Source of the DNA: Euwallacea fornicatus
Taxonomy: Eukaryota > Arthropoda > Insecta > Coleoptera > Curculionidae
Direction: 5' to 3'
Assembly: GCF_040115645.1 (NCBI RefSeq)
Contig: NC_089547.1
Coordinates: 5,332,001-5,396,000 of the forward strand
Length of the DNA stretch: 64,000 nucleotides
Shown here piece after piece: positions 47,701 to 60,480 of this stretch (position 1 is the stretch's first letter; every line of letters starts with the position of its first letter). Position numbers and translations under genes: made by a program. The notes under the pieces are model-generated. The model was not told where the DNA came from. It saw only the letters and a program-made list of their open reading frames with translations, and searched no databases.

Positions 47701-50700
47701 GCCATCCAGCAAATTAAGGCGAACGTAATTAACATGGAGCGACAGCCAAATTAGTAAACGTCCTCATTAAGTTACACACCTTGCCCGCTTCGCAACGGAT
47801 ATCACGAAACAAATGTCCCCCTCCCCCGTCCTCGTCCTCCTCCCCCCTCCCCCCACTTCAGAAAATGGCTCTTTCGCCTAATTTAATAAATGTAAATTCG
47901 CTGTTAAGTGCGAGACTCTATTGCGGCCAAGGGGCTCAGATAACCCGCTGATTTATAGGCCGTTCGGTATCTTTCTTTGGTTACTACAGGCGCGTCCTAA
48001 TTGATAAAGCACCGTGTATTATGCGGTTTCCACGCGATTCTTCTATTTTGACATTTGCGAGGGAGAGAGAGAGGCGAAGAGGAGCGCGCGTTCGCGAGTT
48101 TAAAATCGAGGGTTCCCCCGATCTCGACTCGTCGCCCGGCTGGTCCAGCAGTGAGGAAATGTCTTTTCGGGAAAAGGGCCAGCGCAAATGAGCGCGGTGC
48201 CCCGTCAGAAAACCGCGATTTCCTGTCGTAATTTGGAAACGTCCGATCGTTCGCGACGCACCGTCGAGGCACTTACGGGGGGACATTTCGAGCTCTCGCC
48301 CCGCGCCTCCGTGCGTCGCGCATCAATCAAAAAGTCTCTTCGGGCCATTGCGGTGCCGTTCGCCATATGGTCAAGAAACAGGATTTTCCAGTCGATGATT
48401 CACGCGCAATTCGGCGTTGGACGGGACGTCGCCCGACTGACTTTCCCTCGATAAGTCTCATGGTGACATTGCCTCCCGTTCGACGGGAAAAGTGCGCCTT
48501 TTTCCCTCTCGAACAGCAGACCTGAGTGGTTGGCACCTGAACCGCGGAAGCGTTTGGCATCAGCGTCCGTGGTCACAATGGAGTAGGAAAAAATGTGGAA
48601 CAATTAGCGCTGCTGCTCACGATCGACGTCGAACCATAAAATTTTCGAAATAGTTTCCGGTAGATCTGCGATCGGTCGGCTTATCTTACCACATCAGCTG
48701 TTTTCGAGTCGCGAATAAATTTAATTATGATGGATTTATTTGTCGTTTAGCGTCTGGTAAACATCGAGCAGAGGCGGCGTTTTTCCACGGTTTACTTGAG
48801 CAATGCCGTCTTATTTAATGATTAAACGCGAAGCGTTTGTGGATTTGGGGCGGTTGAAAACGCGTTAATTCACGCGCCGAAGGGCGATTTTCTCGATCCC
48901 CCGCGAAACCGCATAAAATGCCGTTGCCGCCATTTCGACTGCGTTTCCCGAAAAAATTCAAATCCTGCGGGTCGCGGAATTGCGTGCAGCGCGAGCCCGT
49001 ATGTCTTTGATACCTCCAGCGTGATCTCGAACGTCAACGAGCCAACCTAACCTCACTTAAAAACACCACTCCCTTTACCTGTATTATTAGTTGGTTTTGA
49101 TTAAAAACGCTCTTTTCCAAGGCTCCACGGACACGTGCGATGGTCAGTTAAGGTTTCCAGAGTGTAAAAAAAATGGTATTTCCACTCGAACAAAAAGCCT
49201 TTGTGGTCGAGTCTTATCTTCGGAATGACGAGTCCATTCGCGGATAATGGGCCTGTGAAATTCAACGTTATCTTCAAGAGCTCAAACTTCCCCACGTTGC
49301 GGTGCTGCAACTGCAATTTCGCGATGTCGTGTTGCTACGAATTGCGTTGCGAAATCGTTCCGTGAAACTGACGATGTTCGAAGAAAATCGGGGAAGTGGC
49401 GGACCACCAAGGCGAACCCCGGAAATTGTTGGCGATGTGAGGCGAGCGGTGGATAACAGTCCCGACGCACCTTTAAGGCCACTTTCTGCGGCAGAAACAG
49501 TCTGCAGGCTGAAAGGGGCCCACAGACATACGTACGCTTTCGCTGGTTAACGTAAAAAAGCAAGGGGGTAAAGAAAACGAGTTTTTGTTGTTAATTTTAG
49601 ATTAGGAGTTCGAAGAATTCACATCACGGGATAGGAACACGTTTAAAGAGATGTTGCTATGCCGAGCCCCACGTTATTTAAAAAAATTCTGAATATTTCC
49701 CTTAAGAGCAGTTGTAGAATTGCCCTAATTTCCAATCGGTTCTGGTGAGACCGAGAAAGACCACCACTGACCAAGAAGATTGTTAAAGATTCTTATGGTA
49801 TGTTCATTACATACAATTTTAATTCCGGTACCTTAATGAGGAAAGAAGTGATTTGAAAAACATCCAGATGACAGGGCCCTTTTGGGGGGCCAGGTCTCAG
49901 CAACGGCGTTCTGTAGAATCGACGCTTATGGTGGCTTTCTTTTACTATTTTTAGCCCCATTTTCACCTCCTTAAGTTTGGCGCCAACTTTTCCAAACGCT
50001 GCATATAATTTATATTTAACAAATCTTATAATTTATTAAACATAAATTACATTCAGTAATAAAACGCAAAATTAATATTTATTTAATTACACGATTTGCC
50101 ACAAGTGCCCACGATGTTGTCCCTTATTTTCCAAACACAAGTTAACTCCCTGAGCTTCACGTTATCAAACACTTTCACGACAGGCTGTGAAGAAACACTT
50201 TTACGCTCGTGTCAAATTCTGCCCTTAAGGTCGCCAATTGCGGGTGTTCGGAATTTTTAAAATTGCATTTTGTATTGCCGGAAGCAAGAAGCAGCGCGAT
50301 TGATCGGAGATCTTGGTGGGCAGATGCAGTCGGTCCGTGAGCTTATTGCCCCATCGTCGCAGTACTTCAATTGGGAGTTGTCCTAGCTGTACGGACCGTT
50401 GCTCTATCCCGTTGAAAGGATCAGTACCGCGGTTGGACAAAGGGAAACTGGCCAGTGGTTTCGCTCAACGTATGTTCTGATACCGGTCAGCTGTGACGGT
50501 ACCATCGAAAAAAATCGGTCCTGCCAATCGTCCTCGTGAGATTGCAGCCTATATTCCAACTTGTTGGGGGGCGCAAAGGTGTTCCCCTGAACGCACGGGG
50601 AGTCTCTGCGCTTCGTATTCTTAAACTTTGTGAATTCACGTACCCCCGACAGATGAGACCGACGCCTAATCGGCAAAGAACGCCGAATCCAGGCGGTCGT

Positions 50701-53700
50701 CGTGCGTTGTGCGATTAAACCAATTTCAATCCCGGGGCTGCAGCCCCCGGACCGCTTTCGCCCTTTACGGGTGCCATCCCAGATTTTTTTCGACAATTTA
50801 TAATGACAAACGTGCTGGGACCGTCAACCTCAGCTCGCCTCACAGCTTCGACGGGTTCTGGGGTGCGTCTAGTTGGTCCCCCACTTCCCAGGTTTTCTTC
50901 GGCCACCGCCAGCTCCACAGCACAAATCAAAGCGTCGCGAAATTCCAATTCCGGCGCCGCAACGCGGGGAAGTTCGAGCTCTTGAAGACGAGGTTGGATT
51001 TCACGGGCCCGTCGTCCGCGAACGGACTCGCCATTCCGAAGATAGGACTCGACCGCAAAGGCTCTTCGTTCGAGTGGGTTAACCATTTTCTTTGCACTCG
51101 GAAAACTTCAACTGACCCAACATGTAAGTCCGCGGGGTCTTGGAAAAGATCGTTTTTAATAAAAATCGACTGATGATGCGGGTGAAGGAGTGTCACTTTT
51201 AAGTGAGGTTAGGTCGGTTCGTTCGTGTTCGGGATCACTCTGAACATATCGGAGACGTACGGGATCGCGGTCAAACACTCCCCCGGCCCGCCGGGGCGGG
51301 ATTTTTTTAAGGCGCACGGGGGAACCTCGGGAGAAATGATCATTCCGCAGCGTTGGCAACTGCCCCGGAAGAGTCACGTAGCCGCCACGTTCCGCCTGAG
51401 ACAGGCGACGATTTCGTCTCATAGACACTACCGAAGGACAAGGGAAAGTAATTGCCAAAGGAACAAGAAAGTGGTATTACGGAGGATAAGCTAATTAAAC
51501 ATTCATGTGCCATTTCCCCAAACTACGTGGGCCACGTTTAGCAATACAAAACACGTCTAGACGAATAAATAACTCTTGTCAAATGAAGTTCCCCCCTCGA
51601 GGAGGTTTGCATTTTTTTTTTTTTCTTTTATGAGGAAAAATAGAGGCTCACGGCAACAGCAGGATACGAGCGCCCACAACAAGACAAATTCAAATTGGTT
51701 GTTTACAGGAAGTGCTACCAGTAACAACCGCGAGTGTTGCAATTACTGTTAACGCACACAACAAAGAGACAGAGGTCTTAGGCAAGGTTGTGTCACACTC
51801 AAATAATAATACCAATAACACCCGGAAACTTTCCTACGGAGAATGCCTGCGTATTCTCGCCGAGGTGGGTGGTTCTCGAAGTATTGCGGCCTTTGGGTAG
51901 GGAAAAAAATAGGTTAATGCTTTCACCTGGTATTGTTGGCCGGGCGGACGTAAAAATTGATTGAAAACACCTAAATGAAACTTATTCGGTACAATCTGGC
52001 AATTAGCATACCTCACGCTACATTTCGCCTATTTAATTGGCCCGCGGTAATTTTAAATAAACAATAACAACACGTCTAGTCTAGACTTGAGTTTCGGCGT
52101 CGAAAACAAAACCCATGACGTCACGATTAGTCGTCTCGGTGATATGTGGGGGATAAAACGTGAATTACCTGCTCGACCGGAAAAATACCACTCGATCGAG
52201 CCTGATAATCTACACATAAACGCGACAAATTGGATATTTTCGAAGTTTCTCGTGGCAGACCTCAGATTCCCGCAGACACTCGCCCGTTCGATGACGTCAT
52301 CTTGAACCATCCAGAAAACCAAACGTTCCAATAAACCCCGTTCTCCTCTCTCTCTCTCTCTCTCTCTCCTGCAGGCGATAATTTTTACATCTCTTTACGA
52401 GCATCGAAACGAGTGGTTCAAGATAAGTAAGGAGGCGCCACGTTTATGGCGAGCTGTCGGTGCACGATCAACAAAGTTTATTACCAAAGGTCGAGAAAAT
52501 TTGCCAAAAATTCCAGCCAAACTTATTTTACTTCCCTCGACGATTTAGGCAGAGAGAGAGACGACGCCGGCACTCCTCTTCGACGTAGAAGGAGCGCTCG
52601 ATTGGATGAGGCCCGCCTTATGCCTGGGTGTACCCCACCTCAGCTGGTGGGATGAGTCGAATTGGCGCCTCGGTACGGCCAAGTAAGGGTATCTTTGGGC
52701 CAGAAGCAGGTCGTGGTCGAGGACCGTTAAGTGGCGTACAATCTCCCGTGGTGAAGAGTCCCTTGGGGAGCGTCTACGCTGCGGAGGCCCGATTCGCTAG
52801 GAAGGCGTTCCAGTCGGAGTGAAAATGAAATTTATTTCGATCACCACGCTCTGGTGACGATACCGAGCAGTGCCTCCGACCTAATGCGAACTGTCCGTAA
52901 AAACATCGGTGTACTCGGACAGAACTGGCCGTCCTCAGCAACGGAAAGAAGGGGAACACGGGATTCCGCGGCAGTTACGCCGTACGGGCCAGCGGTTGAG
53001 CGCTTGGGGGTCGGGTGTGGCCCCTCCAGGCAAACTAACTCAGAAACTTGCAATGAGACGATAGTACTGCCACAACAACTGCGTAGGAGAATAGAAAGGA
53101 GATGGAGCCGGAAAGCCCTCCTACACGAGCTCTACACCGCGGTAATCAAACCGAGAATCCCCAATGGATCCGTGGTTTAGTGGTAGGCGAGAGTGTGAAA
53201 CAGCCTGCATGACCATCGCCGGTTTTCAACTTGACCAGATCGCGTCAAATCAATACCGCAGCCTACAACCAGAACTTTCGACGCTTCGTTTCTGACTATA
53301 TGGCGAACGCCCGGGCGGTTTCGTTTTAAGAAGTTGGCGAAACGTCATTTTTCTCGTCGCGGTAAAGGACCCAAACACAGATGGCGTCCCGGTTCTTGTC
53401 CCAAATCACTCATTCGCAGGGGCGGGTTTTCGGACGACGTGCCGGAACCCCGCGAGTACGTCGAGTGTTAAAGTACGAGATTGAGCGTTCTTCCTTCCAT
53501 TTCCTTTGCGGACTCGCCGACAGCGGCTGTGACCGCGCCCGAGAATTGTCAGATCGAGCATGTAACACTTCAGCGATAAAGGAATTCGTCTGAACCACAA
53601 GATACTTACTGGCTTATAGTGGTCTGGATGTTCAGAGCTATAATAGTGTCAGCCGCCTCGAACCAGATCTCACCAGCCCCGATCTCGCTCATTCTTCCCA

Positions 53701-55845
53701 CCTGAAACAAAGCGAGAAAATGTTGCTAATTCGACGATAATTTCCTTGGTGTATTGTTTACGGGTCAACCTTGTTTGGTCACGAAATTTGTGCGTTAACA
53801 ATGCACACGTGCGCCCATCGTTCGTTACGAGAGGGAGTCACGTGTTATTGTTATTGGACTTTTTCGCTCTCGAGTCCGAGCCTGTACCGGTTTGTAAAAC
53901 TGAAAAACAATCGTTTCGGTAAACATAGGCATCGTTAAAAAAATTGACGACCTCGGCATTGATTTTGCGGCAAAAAGGCGGGCAATAAAACGCGGGATTG
54001 CGGAATTGCACATAATCGACGCTCGTGCACTTTACGATCTCGTTTAAATGTCGTTAAAGTCGTTAAAGTTTTGTTATTCGACTGTTAAGTTATTTAGCTT
54101 ATTATTGACATCGGTCCGAAAGTACTGCGTGTCCTACGAAATACGAGAGGACTTTTAATAGGTTTTCACCGATGTGAACGGGCGCGTGTGCGGCGAGCAC
54201 ACGCGCGCGATTCGGGTGCCCAGGTGTTCGCGCGTTCCGCCTCGATGCGGAAAATGGACACCCGGAAAATGCGACGGCGGTCGCGGCCCAATCGAGAACA
54301 AGAACCGCGATCGGGTCCGCGATCGTCCGATAACGCGTTCCGTCCTCGACGGTATCAAGTACCAAATATTTGAAAATCTACCGCCTGACGACGAAAAATT
54401 CCGAAAATTCCACAATAACAAACGTGTATGTTTGCTACCGCGGTAATAAAGGCAAATAATGAGTTTCGAATTTCGGAATTTGTTACGTAGCAACAGGGAA
54501 ATCCCCACCTGAACTTATGGGTGCAATACGAATGTTTAGATTCTGATTGAGATATACAAACAGTAAACAACGCTTTCAATAACGATGAGTGTCATCAGAT
54601 TACGAAACCGACGGATTCGGTTTATTAAAAATCAAAACAACTCGGTAATAAAACACAAAACTTAATTTGTCCGGTCGTTTCGAGTATCGAAAGTCGTTAA
54701 ATACAGGTAATAAGGTGCAAATAAAACATCCACGTGTCTGACGACAGTGCACATACATATATATATATTTTTTTTTATTTATTTTCTTTTTGAAAAGCAC
54801 TTCCAACTCGCTTTTTCCGCGGCGCTGCGCCGGCAAAACAAACAACAATATCGCTTTTTCGATACACGTAGAAACTGCACCTGATGCGCAGGCTCTACCG
54901 GTTCGTCTACGAGCCGTTGCAGCGCAGCGAACGACCTGCTCCAGGAGGCACTCGGGAAAGTGCCCGAACGGAGCCACTGCCACAAGCGCAAACGTCCGGA
55001 CGTCACGGCGTTGCCGATTTTCGCAAAAACGGTTCTGACGGCTCGGCGGCCGCACGTCAAACCGCCATGACAGGACGGACCGCAGCGGCCGGTCGCGGCT
55101 CGCTTTCTTCGCTCCGAAACTGTACGTTTGACGGGTGTCGCCTGTGCGACTATCGTGTCGCGCGGAGGCGCTGCGGGTCGTTCTAACAAAATAACATTTT
55201 CAACATGGCGGCGCGTTTAATTCGCGCACATAACGACACGTCCGCCCTAGCGGCCGGTCCAAGTCAATTCGACGTGCGTAATGATCCATTACGCGAGCAT
55301 TTTGTCGCACCGTCAGGCAATTTAGAGTTAATTTCGGACTCTGCCCAGAGACGTTGAGAGACGGCCGATCTTGAGCGCGGACGATCTAGCCTGAATTCGC
55401 AATGACTTTTCCCAACGCATTAAACTAAGGCTAACTAGCTCATCCGCAATATCGCTTGTCGGATTGTTGTTTACCGCAAAGTCGAACGGGTCGCAATATA
55501 CCGAACAAAATATCTACTGGTTAACGAATTATTCTGTTGTTATGTCGGAATTTTCCCATCACGCAGTTATTATTGGGCTTGACCGTCTGCGCCTCATTAT
55601 TAAGGTAGGTCGCCGTTAACGACATCAAATTGTGCCAGTAGAAAACGACATTCCTACCTCGAGGAAGAAGAAGTTCTTCAAGTTGCCGCAGCTCCGCACG
55701 TTGGACAGCGACAGTTCGATAATCGAAGGGATGGGCTCGTCGATTTTCAGGAGGGTGATGGTCTTGTCCGTCAGGCACAGCCGGTACAGCCCCGTCCTTC
55801 CTACCCCCAGACTTCTGTCGCAGAGCGACACCTGCCACACGAACT
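38794..55845 (-). CDS. chico: Insulin receptor substrate (IRS/chico), 3' 14 exons
   Basis: Docking protein that links the insulin/IGF receptor to PI3-kinase and Grb2/SHP2 signalling at the membrane. Exons in transcript order: 55658-55845, 53610-53701, 46824-47005, 42611-42853, 42374-42514, 42025-42316, 41785-41968, 41489-41732, 41069-41438, 40855-41012, 40551-40728, 39488-40494, 39158-39376, 38794-39104; 3809 coding bases, about 1269 residues, every phase consistent. The first two exons give the PTB domain (FVWQVSLCDRSLGVG, GLYRLCLTDKTITLL, NFFFLEVGRMSEIGAGEIWF). A disordered Ser/Pro-rich tail follows with RIRSASDTESS, RCDSMPSRPRTTSEG and fifteen YxxM motifs (mostly YLDMSG) for p85 binding. 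The C-terminus has LHYASLDL and YADIDFIRSEE. The PH domain is not visible, so the model is 5'-incomplete. One intron uses a GC donor. Confidence 0.94.
40495..40550 (-). other. GC-AG intron in the IRS gene
   Basis: The donor reads GG|GCAAGT on the minus strand (GC at 40550-40549) and the acceptor is ttttag-type at 40496-40495. Only this donor keeps phase: it joins GAG GG with G TAC GTT CAA ATG to give EGYVQM. The nearby GT (CAA|GTCTGA) would put the next 1-kb exon out of frame. Confidence 0.85.
42611..42853 (-). other. Phase-symmetric IRS exon with poly-Thr tract
   Basis: 243 bases, entered and left in phase 1, so it can be skipped without breaking the frame. It encodes GGGIGWSSGANHQRTQSLPL, then a run of about sixteen threonines made by an ACC-type trinucleotide repeat (about 42683-42740), then KKMQGAVGGGKCS. 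The frame stays open upstream to an ATG at 42962. Confidence 0.75.
42683..42740. repeat. (GGT/GTG)n trinucleotide repeat
   Basis: Near-perfect trinucleotide repeat with GTT/GTA interruptions; on the minus strand it encodes poly-Thr in an IRS exon. Confidence 0.92.
42854..46823 (-). other. IRS intron, 4 kb
   Basis: No recognised exon except a possible alternative first exon ending here (ATG at 42962). Contains a 29-bp tandem duplication at 44596 and an A-rich run at 43929. Confidence 0.55.
44596..44649. repeat. Two-copy 29-bp CG-rich tandem repeat
   Basis: GAGCCACTCATATGCGCGCG at 44596 recurs as GAGTCACTCATACGCGCGCG at 44625, both followed by CAAGA. The unit includes alternating CGCGCG that could form Z-DNA. 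Confidence 0.85.
49130..49500 (+). mobile_element. DUF4817-type transposase N-terminus, copy A
   Basis: Plus strand: KAFVVESYLRNDESI near 49190, then PRRTPEIVGDVRRAV near 49410. FxVESY followed by a helix-turn-helix and RTPE is the layout of the DUF4817 domain at the start of many arthropod transposases. An in-frame stop and indels show decay. About 70-80% alike by eye to copy B, in opposite orientation. Confidence 0.72.
50225..51186 (-). mobile_element. DUF4817-type transposase remnant, copy B
   Basis: Minus strand: a frame from 51086 reads MVNPLERRAFAVESYLRNGE, then RGRRAREIQPRLQELEL and PTRRTPEPVEAVRRAE, followed by a diverged continuation down to about 50225. It mirrors copy A, including the non-coding 60-70 bases before the start. 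Decayed. Confidence 0.72.
52346..52369. repeat. (CT)n microsatellite
   Basis: About eleven CT units in an IRS intron. Confidence 0.95.
53165..53235 (+). repeat. tRNA-like stretch, possible SINE head
   Basis: GGATCCGTGGTTTAGTGGTAGGC looks like the 5' arm and A box of a tRNA, and CCGGTTTTCAACTTGACC about 35 bases later is a poor B box. No closing acceptor stem, so at best a pseudogene or a tRNA-derived SINE. Confidence 0.3.
53702..55657 (-). other. IRS intron splitting the PTB domain
   Basis: 1.96 kb between LE and VGRMSE of the PTB domain. No other exon or clear element recognised. Confidence 0.65.
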
Positions 55846-56622
55846 CTGAAACAAAAACCAACATGTGACAATGTCGCAACTTTAACAAATTCGTACACAT
55901 ATTGACACCTCAAGTAAAATAACTATTTCTCGTGGTCGCTATCTGGACTTGGGCCAACCACCCAAACCACGCCCGATCGAATTAATCCCGCCCAACGTTG
56001 ACAGTAGTCGAAATTAATGAGAAAAGGACTAATTGCACGCGACCGGGATAGGTGGCAACGCGGCACGACCACCGATTCAATCATTCATGTTTTGCATGGC
56101 CGGATTATTATTCTTTAAAAGTTTCTATAAGCAAACAAAATGCAAATAAAATAATGAAAAAGACAAAAGCACGTCTAAAAATAGTAACGATATCGGGGAG
56201 TCCGCATCCATTAGCATATAAACAGTTTTCTTGGGGGGGTTTTCGAACAGGCGCTAACAAAGTGCCGGTACAGATGTTAATCGCAACGGATGATTAATTG
56301 ACACAATAGATCCTATTTTTGAGCTTGAACGTTCAAATCGGCAGGCGCGGGCACGGGTGACGTCACCCACAGGCCCATTGGGGAAATACCGAGGAGGAAA
56401 ACGTAAATATTTTGCAAAAGAGGAGCAACGCGGGGAAACGGGGAAGTTGAAGAATCCCGACAACGCGTGCACGTGCGTCGTTGCCGGATCCCGAACGCGT
56501 TCCGGTCAGCACGGCTCAGAAGTTGCGTAGCGCGAGCGTCGTCGAGATCGACGTTCTCATCCCTAGTCCAAGGCCGCCAATGTGAACCACTGGCCGTCAG
56601 CAGAGTGACGTTACCAAACATT

Positions 56623-56653
<31 letters not shown>

Positions 56654-59600
56654 AATGGAAAACGCTTCCGTCTCGGGCAGTCAGAGTTGCCGAGATTTTC
56701 ATATGTAATTACATAATCCGAACGAACGAAAATTCCTCCGGAACGTGCAGCCGGGAGAGGGATGCCGCGGAACCCGGCGGCCTCTCTCGACGGCTAATCG
56801 CCCCGTCCGTTCCCAACCCCCGAACAGTGCCGACGACGAAGCCGCCCGGCTCGGGCTCCGTCGCACCACGACCAGACCAAAACATCTTCCTTGTTATTTA
56901 TATGAATGACAGAATTTACGCACACACGCATGTGTCATCGGCTCGGCCCATAGCCGTACGGGTGTACGCCATTATACATGTCGGTCCGTTTAGAATGTTG
57001 TTTTTCTGGCCTGAATTCTTGAATGTCGCGGGACGAAGTACAAGATACGTTAATACAGGATGTGATTCACGCCGTACATTGATGGTAAACAACTTACGCG
57101 CACGCTACCATCGGAGGGTCAGGGACGGACCGGAATTCGTGCGCCCCACTGATATCGGGGCAATTCGACCAGGACAGGGCCCGAAATCGTAGGCGCAATT
57201 CGGTGGCGGCAGGAGCCAACGTAAATAGTTGTGGCCTAGAAAAAATAATTTGTTTTTAACGGCCGCTTCTGACGTATTTGCCAACCTAAATTTCTCGTTA
57301 CGTCAGACAGGTATGGGTGTAAAACAAAATCGAGCGCGACCACCGGCGATTGTTTTTCGCCAGTCAGTTGCTACGGGGGCCGGTCGAAAAGGACGGCCGG
57401 CAGCGGCGCTGCATTACTGCGGAGCCCATTAGGAAACGTTCAGTAGTTTTCCCCAATAATTATTAATTGGACGGTTGGTTTGTCAAACAGGAACGGGGCA
57501 ATTATCACGCTTGTTTATTGACACGTGCCACGGTCCGGGTGCTCTGTTCGTTTGTTTTTGCCTTGTGTACGTGTAACCGTGCAGCGGCGAATGCACGTGG
57601 GGGCGCCTAATGAGCCCCTTTTCCAGCAAATAATATTCGGCTCGGTGTTTTTTGCTTTTTGTTTTTTTTTTCCGTTTGTTTTCAAAGAGTCTTTAGGGCC
57701 TGTCGCGCGCTGGTGATTTAGTAGTTGCTTCGGGTCGCCGTTTATCCCGTCTAGTCGCCCATTTTCCCGAAATAAACGACGACAAAACAAGGCAATAAAC
57801 CGATTATGTAGCGCGATGTTTTCCAGACAAATGAGCCCGAACTCCGGGGATGTAACGGTCGCGTTTGTTTTTGCGCGCGGATCCCCCCCCCGGGATCGAA
57901 AGACGGAAAATGACGGGCGAGACGAGGGACGCAAGCCAGGGAAAGAGGAACCGGGGGTTCCCTGCGAAAATGCAAATTTCGCACGGGTCGCGCGGAGGAG
58001 CTGCCGCGAGGGGGGTTCCGTGTGTGTGTGTTTTCGGTGAAGGGAGGGGGGGGGGTGCCATCGGTGCCCCGGTCGCCCGTAAACAACAGTTTCGCAAACA
58101 CCTCCGATAATTGCGATAATATCGGCGCTCCGAATTAAAAATACTCATTATTATTAATAACAATGTAAACACGGATGAATGTTGTTATCATTTTACACGC
58201 GTTCGACGTTGCCGTCAGTGGGTTCTCGTCGTATTAGGCGGAAAAAATATAAATAAAATGTTCCATGACGTTTTTCGAGAGTGAAACCGAAATCGTTTCC
58301 CGTTCGGTTTAGCGGTGCCCCAATTTCTCGTGCCGCACGAGCACCACCGCGTCCACGATCGATTTACGAAAACGTCTAATCGTGCGTTATCAATTAGAAA
58401 CTGCCGATAAGGCGAAAAATAACAAATGCGACGAAAACACGATTATCATTACTACACAGGATATGGGGCTTGCGTCAACAACGGTAATCTCTTTTTTGGC
58501 GGCCACTTCCAGTGCAGGCAGGAAACATCCTTTTTTACGTTCCGTATCCTGCCTTTCATTCAAGTTTTTTTTCGGTAAATTACCGACTCCTGCCCGTTTG
58601 TGCCAGGTTGAACGGACTGAACCGGAAGGACGGTCGGAAAGTTCATTTCCGCGTCCCAAAAAGGTGCGTTCCGAGCGACCGTCCTTTCGGAACGAGAACC
58701 CCCAATGGAGAACCGCAAGGTCCGCATACGTCCCGCGGCGAGACAGCCGGCGTCGGAATGCTCAACTCGGGCACGCCACTGGTCCGCCCCTTCCCCTTGC
58801 GTCGCCCTCGCACGAGCTAGACCTTACACTAGAAAATCTTGGATTATCGATCTTGGGCCAAAAAACCAAAAACCCAAGACTTTCCAATCCGACTGGTCGG
58901 TCAAGATTGCCTTCTTTCTATCAAACAAGTTAAACAACTATTCCTCAAGATATCGAAAAATTTCAAGAAGTACCGTTGGCTCGACTGGGAGAGAACGTGC
59001 TGTATTAGTAAAAGTGGCCGCCGTGGCATTCACAGATCGGGCAGTGGATTGAGGGACCGGGGGCTCGGCGAGTGAGTCCCGGGTGCGAGCGCGGCCCCAC
59101 TGGAGAGAGGGACGCCGGCGAACGTTGCGTCTCGTCCCCGCCGAATATACGGGACGATTCGGAACTCTAAGAGGTCTGACTTCTGGCAGCCGGGACGGTT
59201 GGGAGCGTGGGAACCCGCGTTCGCAATTATCTCCCCAAGGCGCTGCGGCCTCGCGACGCTCCACGGCGGTTTTGCGCAGAACCGCGTTTGATCGGGCGCC
59301 ACTAGATTTTCCCCCAATTTGTTTGTACCAAATAACGCCGGAGAAATCGTCCGAAATGTCGTCCTCGGACCGCATCAGTTCGGATGAGGTTGGACCGGCA
59401 GAGGCCCCCCAGCTTGCCCGATTCGACACCATTAGATTCCTTTCTGTGGACACGGAGAGCATCTCCGGTCCACGGAACAGAGCAGGATCCGATTGCGCCA
59501 ATCACCGCGGCAGTCGAAGTCGTTCAGAACGATTATCGAAGTTTTAGACGGGTTCGCAGAAACCGTGCACGTCGCCTAAACAACCGCAATGAAGACCAAG

Positions 59601-59671
59601 GACGGCATTTTGAACGATTGCCGCAGTGTTATTTCGTGCGAATAAATTTAAATGAAACGCACTAAGATTCT

Positions 59672-59920
59672 GCGAAAACGTTTCCGCGCAGGACCGTCTC
59701 GGAGCTTTGCAAGGGCTCGAGGGGACGTTCGCGCCCACGGATCCTGGCACGGCGAAGCTCCGCGAAAGCGTTTTCGCGCAGGAGCACCGCAAGGACTTAA
59801 GGACACGTTCGCGCCCACGGGTCCTCGTAGAGTAGAACCCGGCGAAAACGCTTTTGCGCAGGACCGCCCTTGGGCTCCGCGAGGACTCGAGGGGACGTCG
59901 GCGCACGCGCGCCCTTGGAC
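59672..59920. repeat. Three-copy 80-90-bp minisatellite
   Basis: GCGAAAACGTTTCCGCGCAGGA at 59672 recurs as GCGAAAGCGTTTTCGCGCAG at 59762 and GCGAAAACGCTTTTGCGCAG at 59842. Each copy is followed by a shared GGACGTTCGCGCCCACGG-like block. The spacings are 90 and 80 bases. Confidence 0.88.
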
Positions 59921-60459
59921 TCAGATGCCTTGTTCCGTTGTACTGGACGATCTCACAGCAACGAAACATCAAATATATATGATTCGTTCGGGTGTGTTTC
60001 TCTCCCGTGAGGTGCCCGAGCGCGCTCGCACGGCGCCTCGCGCGGTGCGCCTCCCTAGCGATGACTACGCAGTTTCGCTCGAGCTTCCGCGACGGGGAGC
60101 GGCCAAGAGCACGGGAAACGGACCGCAAGGGGGTTCGGGCGGGGTGGGCGAGAGGAAAAACGTAATTTGTAAAAAAAAACCCAGGGGGAACAGTAAAAAT
60201 CGTTTTTTAAGTCGTAAAAATTAATGCGAATCGATTATAAGAGCTCATTAGCCGTAATTGGTCTTTTACCGACCTGAGGCCATAAATTGTCCGTACACCT
60301 TCCGCCACCTGTCACCCGCTAAACGGATACGCGGTTTCCGTGCACTTCCGACTATGAAACGCACAAAATCGGCTAAAAGGAACATTATTCGAAAGCTCAT
60401 TAAAACCTTTGCGTGAGCGTCTTTTTCAGCACTTTTACCCGTAACACGTAACTGGGATT

Positions 60460-60480
60460 GGGGGGGGGGGGGGGGGGGGG
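60460..60480. repeat. G21 homopolymer
   Basis: Twenty-one consecutive G residues; could be inflated or truncated by sequencing. Confidence 0.95.

Larger units (their letters stand above)
47006..53609 (-). other. IRS intron, 6.6 kb, transposon-rich
   Basis: Lies between the second PTB exon and the exon beginning RFKLAQERS. Holds two facing copies of a transposase N-terminal region, a CT microsatellite (52346-52369) and a tRNA-like stretch. No host exon was seen. Confidence 0.7.

Noticed and set aside
58938..59547. Opposing 187- and 154-codon frames
   Set aside because: Both strands are open in the same GC-rich stretch, with no domain, splice pattern or family match; taken as composition.
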